This document shows positions 41,652-48,879 of a stretch of DNA of 64,000 bases, piece after piece. The translations under genes were made by a program, and so were the position numbers. The DNA is from CAZJRB01 sp964547995 (GTDB lineage: Bacteria; Planctomycetota; Planctomycetia; Pirellulales; Thermoguttaceae), in NCBI GenBank assembly GCA_964547995.1, contig CAZJRB010000010.1, positions 1 through 64,000 on the forward strand. Direction: 5' to 3'. The notes under the pieces are model-generated. The model had not been told where the DNA came from. It did not search any database and saw nothing but the letters and a program-made list of their open reading frames with translations. How positions within the stretch are numbered: position 1 is the stretch's first letter; each line of letters begins with the position of its first letter.

Positions 41652-42319
41652 CCAACCAGCATCCCTAATGCTCGGATAAACCCCGCCCGAGAGATCGGCT
41701 GACGCTTACGGGATGGCAACACTCTTTGGGATGTTCCATCCACGTCATGTGTTAGTAGGCCAACATTGAACTTTTCGAACTGGTCCAAGGCGCCATTCAC
41801 CCTCGCTCCTGCTTCGGGTGGCATGACCACAAAAACTCGATGTGAGAAAACACGATACCGCTTAGCCTGGTAGAAAGCCCGTTTCCAGTTCTCCAATTTG
41901 AATTCAAATGAGCAGATCTCAATTTCTGGAACGCTGAAATGAGGTCCTAAGGTATAGCGGCCCATCCCTAACTCAGCGGCCAGACCTGCTTCGATGAGTT
42001 CCAGCAACCAACGACGAAACGTCCGACCCGCAACACCGACCCGATCTTGAAGATACGACTCCCGCCTGGGGGCCCGGGGTTTGAGTAGACCCAAGATACG
42101 ACTGCAAGTTGGTTGCCGGAGTAGATCAGCCGATTGATGTACCAAGTCACTTGGCCAGTCACATGCGGTACCAGCCCAAACCCAATCCGCTCGGCCCTCC
42201 GAACAATCACTTTCGAGTTTCGTCATAACCCGAAGAGTTGGAGTTGGCTGGGACCACAGCGACGGGGAAGCCGATTCAAGGAAGCTCTGGCGCAGCTCTT
42301 CTTCGAATCGGAATGACAT
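41648..42319 (-). CDS. Winged-helix protein with PD-(D/E)XK nuclease-like domain
   Basis: A 223-residue protein convergent with the orphan and overlapping it by four bases. Residues about 71-128 read as a winged helix (TCSRILGLLKPRAP, QDRVGVAGRTFRRWLLELIE). The following EIEICSFEFKLENWKRAFYQ with ExK at Glu139-Lys141 and QAKRY at 151-155 fits the core of PD-(D/E)XK nucleases; Asp45 in RADWVWAG or an acidic residue in PEIEI could be the third ligand. Such proteins occur in restriction and other defence settings. The fold is inferred by motif. Low GC and proximity link it to the kinase operon. Confidence 0.6.
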   Translation of the reverse strand: MSFRFEEELRQSFLESASPSLWSQPTPTLRVMTKLESDCSEGRADWVWAGTACDWPSDLVHQSADLLRQPTCSRILGLLKPRAPRRESYLQDRVGVAGRTFRRWLLELIEAGLAAELGMGRYTLGPHFSVPEIEICSFEFKLENWKRAFYQAKRYRVFSHRVFVVMPPEAGARVNGALDQFEKFNVGLLTHDVDGTSQRVLPSRKRQPISRAGFIRALGMLVG

Positions 42320-42551
42320 GTGAGCGTCCCGTGACGGCCAAACGGAGGTTTCTAGCTAGTTCCCTATCGACTATTCAACACGTCAAACGCTTGCGAATCA
42401 CATAAACTGGGATCATTATACGCGCCGTCGCCATAACGTCAATCGACACAATGGGTTGCATTCGGTTTGTGTAGCTTGAAATGTCAGAATGAGCATAACT
42501 AAGCCCCCCCATGTGTGTGGCTGAGGATGCTCCGTTGGAACGGCAGAAGGT

Positions 42552-43940
42552 TCACAGCAGATGCCGCGCTTTTACTTCGAGATAGCGGTTCACCAGCGGG
42601 GCGGTCATGCCTTCGGGAAAGACGTCCAGCGAGAGGACGCCTTTGCTTTCGAGGTCGGTTAACACCTGGTGTCGCCAGGCGAGGATTTCGGCGGCGGCGG
42701 CGGCCGGCCAGAGTTGGGCGTCGGTCGGCTCTTCCGGCTCGACGGCGTCGAAGAGCCGTCGGTCGCGGAGCAAGACGCCCAGCGGCAAGTGGCGGCCGAC
42801 CAGGTTCGCCAGGTAGCGATGGATCTGGTTGGCGTTGACCTCGTCGATCAGGTTGGTGATCAGCACGACCAGGGACCGCCGGCGGCAATGGGAAGCCAGG
42901 TAGCGGAACGCCAGGTCGTAGCGGGATTCGACCAGGGCGGGGAAGCGGTCGAACGAGGCGTGCAGCAGGCGGTTCATCTGGTTCATTCCACCCTTGGGCG
43001 GGATGAACGTATGGATCTCGTCCGAGAACATGACCATTCCCACAGCGTCGTTCTGCCGCAGCGCGACGTAGCTGAGCATCAGCATGGCGTTGAGCCCGTG
43101 GTCCAGCAGGCTGATTCCCTCGGCCTCGTTGGTCATCATCCGGCCGCTGTCCATGAGGAAGACGATGCGCTGGGACTGGCTCGACTGGTACTGGCGGACG
43201 GTGAGCTTGCGTCGTCGGGCGGTGCTCCGCCAGTCGATGTGCTTGTAGTTGTCGTCGATGGTGTAGTCGCGGAGGCGTTCGAAGTCGTGGTCCTGGCCGA
43301 TGCGGCGCGTGCGGCGGACGCCCAGCAGGTTCAGCCGGTCGGTCCGCGCGAGCAGGGCGTATTGCGAAAGCTGTTTCATGTCGGGGTAGACATGGAGCGC
43401 CGTCTCCAGCGGATATTCAATCAGGCGTTGCCAAAGCCGCCACCGGCTGAGGACCCGCAGGTGGACGCGGTCGACGACGAACGCGCCGCGCTGGCTCGCC
43501 CGCAGCACGTACCGGAGCGTCCACCGGCTTCGGGCGTCGAGCCGCCGGGTGAATTCGTCCGGCTCGGGGTTCAGCGGATGCGGCACGCCGTCGCGGACCG
43601 TCACGTCGTAGCCCTTCATCGTGTGGTTGACGAGCGTCAGCTCGACCTTGTGGGGCTTGCGCAACGAGACGATCCGCCCGGAGGTCCGCTCGACGGAGAA
43701 TACCTTTTGCGCCGGCAGGCTGAGCAGATCGAACAGCGCCACGCTTGCCAGGGCCGCGTCGAGCACGAGCACGATCGGCCATGCCGCGGGCGCCGCGGGC
43801 AACATGGCGGTCAACAAAACCGGCGCCAGTGCGACCCAGACCAACGGCGTGCGGGGATAGATGCGGAAGAACCACGCCAGGATCCCAAACGGCGAGGCAA
43901 TGATCACCAGCTTCAGAAGTACCGTCGCGAACGGGGTCAC
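42552..43940 (-). CDS. DUF58 domain membrane protein
   Basis: A 462-residue partner of MoxR ATPases. The start is GTG 43940, overlapping the MoxR stop by four bases; a longer open frame upstream is only the MoxR gene read in another frame. Two membrane helices lie at the N-terminus (about 5-60). The DUF58 core (RIGQDHDFERLRDYTIDDNY and HIDWRSTARRRKLTVRQY, about 220-260) precedes a VWA-like part with FLMDSGRMM. In known clusters these proteins help a MoxR chaperone act on envelope or metal-binding targets. Confidence 0.88.
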   Translation of the reverse strand: MTPFATVLLKLVIIASPFGILAWFFRIYPRTPLVWVALAPVLLTAMLPAAPAAWPIVLVLDAALASVALFDLLSLPAQKVFSVERTSGRIVSLRKPHKVELTLVNHTMKGYDVTVRDGVPHPLNPEPDEFTRRLDARSRWTLRYVLRASQRGAFVVDRVHLRVLSRWRLWQRLIEYPLETALHVYPDMKQLSQYALLARTDRLNLLGVRRTRRIGQDHDFERLRDYTIDDNYKHIDWRSTARRRKLTVRQYQSSQSQRIVFLMDSGRMMTNEAEGISLLDHGLNAMLMLSYVALRQNDAVGMVMFSDEIHTFIPPKGGMNQMNRLLHASFDRFPALVESRYDLAFRYLASHCRRRSLVVLITNLIDEVNANQIHRYLANLVGRHLPLGVLLRDRRLFDAVEPEEPTDAQLWPAAAAAEILAWRHQVLTDLESKGVLSLDVFPEGMTAPLVNRYLEVKARHLL

Positions 43941-44974
43941 AGGCGGGGTACCTCCACCGATTTCATCAATTCGCCGAGCAGGTCGTCGACCGAGTGGCCT
44001 TCGACTTCCGCCTCGGCCGAGAGGATGACCCGATGACGGAGAGTGGGCAGGGCCAGCTCGACGATGTCGTCGGGGACGGCGTAATCGCGGCCGTGGAACG
44101 CCGCGAGCGTGCGGGCGCCCTGCATCAGGGCGATCCCCGCCCGGGGCGACGCACCCATGTGGAACTGCGGCCACTGCCGTGTCTGCCGAACCAGCGAGTT
44201 GATGTAATGGAGCAGCTTCGGATCGACCGTCACCCGGCCGTTCGCAAGCGAGGTCTGGAGGATTTCGTCGGGGTCGGTGACCGTTTCGAGCTTGTCGAGC
44301 CGTTTGTCCAACGCCACTTGCACGCCGTGCATCGACAGAATATCCGCTTCCTCGTAGGTCGACGGATAGTCGATCACCAGCTTGAACATGAACCGGTCGA
44401 GTTGCGCCTCGGGCAGGTTGTAGACCCCTTCCGACTCGATGGGATTCTGGGTGGCCATGACGAGGAAGGGACGCTCGACGCGGTAGCCTCTTCCCTCGAC
44501 GGTAACGCGATACTCCTGCATGATTTCGAGCAGGGCGGCGTGCGTTTTCGCCGGCGAGCGGTTGATCTCGTCGGCCAGCAGCAATTGGGTGAAGACCGGC
44601 CCGGGGCGGAAACGGAACTCCTGCGTCTTCATGTCGAAGATCGGTGAGCCGGTGATGTCCGACGGCATCAGGTCGGCCGTAAACTGGATCCGCCCGAAAC
44701 GGCACCCCAGAACCTTGCCCAGCGTGCGGACGAACAGGGTTTTTCCCAGGCCGGGCACGCTCTCGATCAGGACGTGGCCGTTGGAAAACAGCGCGACCAG
44801 CGTGCCCAGCACAAGCTCTTCCTGGCCGACGAAGATCTTGCGGATCTCGGCGGTGATGCGGTCGAAGAGTTGTTTCGTGGGGGAATCGGACGCCACCGGC
44901 GGCGCGACGCCGGGCGGGGCAACATCATCCACCGGAAGCGGGTCCGGCGGTTGGCCTGCGGGTTGATCGGTCAT
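43937..44974 (-). CDS. MoxR family AAA+ ATPase
   Basis: A 345-residue AAA+ chaperone. Walker A is VPGLGKTLFV (about 79-88, with Gly/Lys/Thr), Walker B LLLADEINRSPAKTHAALLE (about 131-150), sensor 1 FLVMATQNPIE (about 169-179). The N-terminus is Pro-rich and flexible. MoxR proteins load cofactors or remodel partners with VWA domains. The order DUF4350, DUF1559-like, moxR, DUF58 on one strand suggests an operon. Confidence 0.92.
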   Translation of the reverse strand: MTDQPAGQPPDPLPVDDVAPPGVAPPVASDSPTKQLFDRITAEIRKIFVGQEELVLGTLVALFSNGHVLIESVPGLGKTLFVRTLGKVLGCRFGRIQFTADLMPSDITGSPIFDMKTQEFRFRPGPVFTQLLLADEINRSPAKTHAALLEIMQEYRVTVEGRGYRVERPFLVMATQNPIESEGVYNLPEAQLDRFMFKLVIDYPSTYEEADILSMHGVQVALDKRLDKLETVTDPDEILQTSLANGRVTVDPKLLHYINSLVRQTRQWPQFHMGASPRAGIALMQGARTLAAFHGRDYAVPDDIVELALPTLRHRVILSAEAEVEGHSVDDLLGELMKSVEVPRL

Positions 44975-45053
44975 CGTTGTGTTTTGTGATTCGGGGGAGG
45001 AAAAAGGGAGATAGGAGGTTTCTTCTTCGGGTGTGCATGACGGTGGGAGAAGT

Positions 45054-45764
45054 TCATTCGGTTGCTCTCAGTAGACGGCCAAACTCCTCGGTGCTGCCGA
45101 TTTCATCGAAGTTGTGCACTGTCCCATCCGCAGTCAAATAATGAAGTCCCTTTCTATGCCGGCTGTTTTTCAATCCGTTTTCGGCACGAAAAAGAGCGAT
45201 GGCTTCGTCCACCGAGATGTCTCCCGGTTCGGTCCAGTAAATTCCGGAGTCGGGAACCTCGATCACGACAATTTTCTGCGGCGTCTCTTTTTCCGGGTCG
45301 CGAATGTGTCCTAGACGGACTTCGGACCACACGGTGCCTTCACCCACGACGGCCAGGTACGAGGTTCTTCCGGCATCTTTGGCGGCGAAATCGCTCGGGC
45401 AGGAGAACGATCGGCTACAACCATCAGCTATCACTGAACGGTTGTGAGGACTGTCCCATGGTTCGTCGAGCCTGTAAGCAACATCGAGGTGTTGACCCAA
45501 AAGCAGGATCAACACTCGCCAGCTTACCACCGGAGCGTCTGCTGTGCATTCATCAGCCAATGGTGGATACGTGCCATGCACCGCACGGTAGTTTCGCAGG
45601 AGAGCGCCGATTCCGTGCAGGTTGCCGACACACACGTTGCATCGTCCTGCTTCCCAGCCCCGTGTCCATAATACCGCCAGAACCACGGCACAGCCGAGCA
45701 GCACCGCGAACAAGAGCGAGTTCGGTGACAAGCGAATCGAGTGCAATCGTTCTGACTTACCCAC
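45054..45764 (-). CDS. DUF1559-like type II pseudopilin-related protein
   Basis: About 236 residues from GTG 45764, chosen for GGGA upstream and because residues beyond it lack coding character. One membrane helix near residues 10-30 (SLLFAVLLGCAVVLAVLW) is followed by NLHGIGALLRNYRAVHGTYP and PSDFAAKDAGRTSYLAVVGE, then HRKGLHYLTADGTVHNF, the H-to-DG end typical of DUF1559. The classical prepilin cleavage site is not evident, so processing is uncertain. It lies between DUF4350 and moxR, which is unusual for that cluster. Confidence 0.65.
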   Translation of the reverse strand: MGKSERLHSIRLSPNSLLFAVLLGCAVVLAVLWTRGWEAGRCNVCVGNLHGIGALLRNYRAVHGTYPPLADECTADAPVVSWRVLILLLGQHLDVAYRLDEPWDSPHNRSVIADGCSRSFSCPSDFAAKDAGRTSYLAVVGEGTVWSEVRLGHIRDPEKETPQKIVVIEVPDSGIYWTEPGDISVDEAIALFRAENGLKNSRHRKGLHYLTADGTVHNFDEIGSTEEFGRLLRATE

Positions 45765-46020
45765 GCCATTCGCTCCCTGAGCTGCCAAGAGTGCTTGGCT
45801 ACATCTGCTCCTGATACCGTTTGGCCTATTTCTTCTGCAAAATATCCTGGCTGGGTTGAGTGGCGATTCCGACGTACCACTTGCCACCCGGACCATACCA
45901 GACCCCAGCCATGTTGACAATCCCGTCGAGCTTGATGCCCTCCTGCTCGATTTCAAGTTCGCAGGCTCATTTTTGGCGAAGAGAATAATTATAGTTGCAG
46001 AGCCTCCCACAACAAGCCCC

Positions 46021-47184
46021 TCACTCCCCCTTCATGATTCGTTGGCAGTGGCGCAGACGCGTCCTGGCGTAGGTCTGGTTGCCCGACCGCTGGAGCAGCT
46101 CGGCCATGGCGCTGAGGTGGAGGCCGAAATCGGACGCGCCTTCCGCTTCGAGGGTCCGCGGGCGTCCGAAGATCGGGACCTTCGAGAAACAGAAGATGAT
46201 TCCGGCCACGGCCAATTGCAGGAGGATCCAGTTGGCCGGGAAGATGCTGAAGATTTCCATTCCGGTGGGCGACCTGGCCGCGGGATCCTCGTCGTAGATG
46301 GGCGGTCCGCCGGCGCGGCTTTCGATGAAGACGACGTCCTGCGGGACCGGCCCCACTTCGTCGATCAGTTTGCCGGCCAGCTTCCGGTGCTCGTGGTTCA
46401 CCAGCGGCAGGTTCAACAGGAACGAACCGTTGACCACGACGATTATCTGGTCTCTTTCACCCCTGCTGACGAGCACGTCCCCTTCCGATTCGAGGAGCAC
46501 CTCGGCAAAAGGTGAGGCTTCCAACCGGCCGTTCAGCTCGATTTCCAGTTTTGCGGGGTCGATGTCCCCGGACCAATCCCCCGTAAGCGTGCGGACCTTG
46601 CGGGGTCGGTTCTTGCCGTCGACGGCGAACCACTCGCAGTTTTTTTCGATGGGCATCGCGGTCCGCGAGGTCTGAAAGTCGGCTTTTGCCTCGGACAACC
46701 GTTTCTTGATCAAGGGCGCCTGGCCGGCCGGGGCCCCCGGCAGGATCTTGCTCAAGTACGACTCGGCGGCGTCGTAATCGCGTCCGACGTAGATCAGCGT
46801 CCGGCCCGGATCGGTGTCGAGCCACCCTTCGAACCACTGGCGGGTTTGCATGCGCGGCGGTTGGAAGTCGTCGGGGAACCAGACGATGCAGTCCGCCCGC
46901 TCGGACAGCCGGGGTGTCAGCTTGCTCCGCGATCCGACGCGGTGTCCCGCCCGCTCGAACATCGTCTGCAAGACCCCGGTCCCGTTGATGCTCTTCGACC
47001 CGTTGGACGTCTTCCCCCGGCCGTACGACGTGTCAATACCCTGCCGGCAACCGGCGGCCAGGAGGCAGGCCAGCGCCAAGAGCAGGGGAGCAGGGGAGCG
47101 GGAGAGCAGGGGAGCGGGGGAGAGAGGCTTTTCCTTGTTGTCGTCGCCGGCCATCATCTGTCTCCTGCTCACTTCAGTATCCAT
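46021..47184 (-). CDS. DUF4350 domain lipoprotein
   Basis: A 387-residue membrane-associated protein. The N-terminus carries a lipobox (LLALACLLAAGC, Cys near residue 46). The DUF4350 domain follows (about 70-300, with SERADCIVWFPDDFQ and GRTLIYVGRDYDAAESYLSK), then one membrane helix near 325-345. Part of the signal region, LSPAPLLSRSPAPLL, is encoded by a GAGCAGG tandem repeat (47079-47129), the same repeat as near phoH. It is the first gene of the MoxR cluster. Confidence 0.82.
   Translation of the reverse strand: MDTEVSRRQMMAGDDNKEKPLSPAPLLSRSPAPLLLALACLLAAGCRQGIDTSYGRGKTSNGSKSINGTGVLQTMFERAGHRVGSRSKLTPRLSERADCIVWFPDDFQPPRMQTRQWFEGWLDTDPGRTLIYVGRDYDAAESYLSKILPGAPAGQAPLIKKRLSEAKADFQTSRTAMPIEKNCEWFAVDGKNRPRKVRTLTGDWSGDIDPAKLEIELNGRLEASPFAEVLLESEGDVLVSRGERDQIIVVVNGSFLLNLPLVNHEHRKLAGKLIDEVGPVPQDVVFIESRAGGPPIYDEDPAARSPTGMEIFSIFPANWILLQLAVAGIIFCFSKVPIFGRPRTLEAEGASDFGLHLSAMAELLQRSGNQTYARTRLRHCQRIMKGE
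47079..47129. repeat. GAGCAGG tandem run within a gene
   Basis: AGAGCAGGGGAGCAGGGGAG and following units lie inside the 5' end of the DUF4350 gene, encoding part of the signal peptide on the other strand. Matches the runs at 24944 and 25179. Confidence 0.75.
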
Positions 47185-47278
47185 TTACTGGGATCCGTCA
47201 GCATCCGTACGAGCCTACCCAAAATAGCGTCATGCTCCTTGTAAATCAGGTTTCGCAATTCGTGGGTTTTCTGTAAAA

Positions 47279-47335
47279 GAGGAACTCCCAACCAGTTAGG
47301 TTGAAAACATGGAAGTTACTGGAAAGGAGTTCCTC
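47279..47335. repeat. 10-bp inverted repeat over the transposase start
   Basis: GAGGAACTCC (47279-47288) and GGAGTTCCTC (47326-47335). The ATG at 47309 lies in the loop and the ATG at 47336 abuts the right arm. It could be an IS end or hide the ribosome site. Confidence 0.5.
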
Positions 47336-47779
47336 ATGAAGCTTGCCAGGATGGTACAGGAAAAATGGCGTGGATTTCGGGAAAACCGTCGCAAAGCAAT
47401 CCGGAGGGTGGCCAAACGCCATCCGGATGGAAATACCCGCCGCCGTGCCCAGATTATCATGGCTCTGGTGCAAGGCAAGTGGACTGCTGACATCGCGGAG
47501 ATTCTACAATGTTCCGATTCACTGGTCCAGAAGGTGGCTCATCGCTTCGACGAACAAGGTGAAGCCGCATTTGCTGACCGACGGGAGGACAATGGGAAAA
47601 CGGTGGTTACCAAGGGGGTTCAAAACGTGGTTTGGGCGATGGTGGAACGGACACCTCGGCAGTTCGGCCATCGTTGCCCGACGTGGACGTTGGAACGGTT
47701 GGTCTTGGTGCTCAGGAAGCAAACCGGTGTCCGAGTGAGTGTGACGACGATGAGCTGCTTTCTACGGCGTCTAAATTAA
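47309..47779 (+). pseudogene. IS630-type transposase N-terminal fragment
   Basis: A 156-codon frame with the helix-turn-helix half of an IS630 transposase: RRRAQIIMALVQGKWTADIA, EILQCSDSLVQKVAHRFDEQ, then WTLERLVLVLRKQTGVRVSV. Full proteins are about 340-360 residues with a DDE catalytic half; here the frame stops at 47779 and no DDE part follows. An alternative start is 47336. The element is therefore dead unless complemented. No right-hand IS end is recognised. Confidence 0.75.
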
Positions 47780-47794
47780 CAGCCAACAACAAGG

Positions 47795-47823
47795 TTGACA
47801 AATGATACTACATATGATATCAT
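47795..47823 (+). promoter_or_regulatory. Near-consensus promoter with palindromic -10
   Basis: TTGACA (47795-47800), 17-bp spacer, TATCAT (47818-47823), 21 bp before the ATG at 47845. The -10 sits in the perfect palindrome ATGATATCAT (47814-47823), a possible repressor site. Confidence 0.55.
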
Positions 47824-47844
47824 TCTCATGAGGAGTTTCTTGCC

Positions 47845-48150
47845 ATGGACGACCCGTTGCCGAAGTTCATTCTGCTTGTACCCCTGTACTACAACGATGG
47901 AAGAAAGGTCCCCGAGCAGATCATTCTGGACTTCCAGGAGAAACTCTTTGCTTTGGTCAGTGGATTCACGATCGCCGGTACGGTCCAGGGCGCCTATCGC
48001 ATGGAAGACGGAAAAAGGCAGATGGACCATTCCTTGCAGATCCGGATCGGACTGAAAGAGGAGTACCTTGCCGATCTTGAGCGAGTGGTTGCTGAGTTGG
48101 GAGCCGAGCCTGGTCAAGAATCGATGTATCTAGTGCTGCGTCAGAATTAA
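47845..48150 (+). CDS. Small orphan protein whose C-terminus is encoded by a MITE end
   Basis: A 101-residue protein of unknown function, with no signal peptide or membrane helix. It reads as a compact alpha/beta domain (KFILLVPLYYNDGRKVPEQI, GFTIAGTVQGAYRMEDGK, EYLADLERVVAELGAEPGQE). A near-consensus promoter precedes it. The last six residues LVLRQN and the stop come from the left end of the CTAGTGC element (48130-48238), so the original C-terminus may be lost or replaced. It could pair with the RHH gene downstream, though the element separates them. Confidence 0.6.
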   Translation: MDDPLPKFILLVPLYYNDGRKVPEQIILDFQEKLFALVSGFTIAGTVQGAYRMEDGKRQMDHSLQIRIGLKEEYLADLERVVAELGAEPGQESMYLVLRQN

Positions 48151-48238
48151 GATTTGGGGTGCCACTGCTGGCTAGTCCAGCAGTGCCAACGGTTTACGAC
48201 ACGGACAACCCCAAAATTAAGACTTGACAAAGCACTAG
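48130..48238. repeat. MITE-like element, CTAGTGC terminal inverted repeats, copy 2
   Basis: Left end CTAGTGCTGCGTCAGAATTA (48130) is the imperfect complement of TTAAGACTTGACAAAGCACTAG (to 48238). TTGGGGT/ACCCCAA extends the stem. The centre has a separate 9-bp hairpin CACTGCTGG/CCAGCAGTG. It is the same family as 14284-14394. Confidence 0.85.
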
Positions 48239-48303
48239 AGCGTTCGGGAGGGATGATCGATTTCAGGTTTCATTCTTCCCGAGCCTTCGGAAGGAGAATA
48301 GCC

Positions 48304-48672
48304 ATGAGCAATAAGAATGACCTGCTTGAGAGTGTAAGAAATGCCGCTTCCTCCGCCGAGAATTGGGCCGACCTGTCGAATACTCGGTTCAGTCCGCTTG
48401 ACGGATTGATGACGAAGGCGTATCCGACCCGCGAAGAGCGAGAGGCTTTCATGAAGACGAAGGAGTACCGGGCAATCCGGGAATTGCTCCAGTCTCTGAT
48501 GCGGCAAAGCGGTCTCGTTGACGACGCCACGCCAAAGAAAAGCGGCAAGTTTGTGGTGCGGCTTCCCAAGTCGCTGCATGGGGCACTTGAGCAAGAGGCC
48601 AGGGAAGAAGGAGTCAGCCTGAATCAGCTTGTCGTTGCCAAGCTTGCAGTACAACTGTCAAAGCTTGTCTGA
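48304..48672 (+). CDS. HicB-like ribbon-helix-helix protein
   Basis: A 122-residue protein. The ATG at 48304 follows AAGGAG. The C-terminal 45 residues (GKFVVRLPKSLHGALEQEAR, then EEGVSLNQLVVAKLAVQL) are a ribbon-helix-helix DNA-binding domain as in HicB antitoxins; the N-terminal part (SAENWADLSNTRFSPLDGLM) is not the usual HicB dimer domain. No hicA-like gene is adjacent, so it is either an orphan antitoxin or an independent regulator. A palindromic element begins at its stop codon. Confidence 0.65.
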   Translation: MSNKNDLLESVRNAASSAENWADLSNTRFSPLDGLMTKAYPTREEREAFMKTKEYRAIRELLQSLMRQSGLVDDATPKKSGKFVVRLPKSLHGALEQEAREEGVSLNQLVVAKLAVQLSKLV

Positions 48673-48793
48673 GAACGTGTTTTGAAATACAATACGGCCG
48701 GTACGACGGCCTTCCAAGGCCGTCGATTGGCAGCGGCCCGACACACGCGACGGCCTTGGAAGGCCGTCGTACATTGATTTCAAAACACGTTCT
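48672..48793. repeat. AGAACGTGTTTTGAAAT inverted-repeat element
   Basis: 17-bp perfect inverted ends (48672-48688 and 48777-48793). Inside, two copies of a self-complementary ACGGCCTTCCAAGGCCGT-type hairpin. The last A of the preceding stop codon is the first base of the element. Confidence 0.88.
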
Positions 48794-48879
48794 GAGGGAC
48801 GGCACGCTGAAATGGCTTCCATGGCCCAAACATACTCGGAAACGCGGGACGAATACTCGTAATCAGGAGACACTCACCT

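Noticed and set aside
42552..44705. A 717-residue fusion of a novel domain to DUF58
   Set aside because: The extra N-terminal part is the MoxR gene read in another frame. DUF58 starts at GTG 43940 with a 4-bp overlap.
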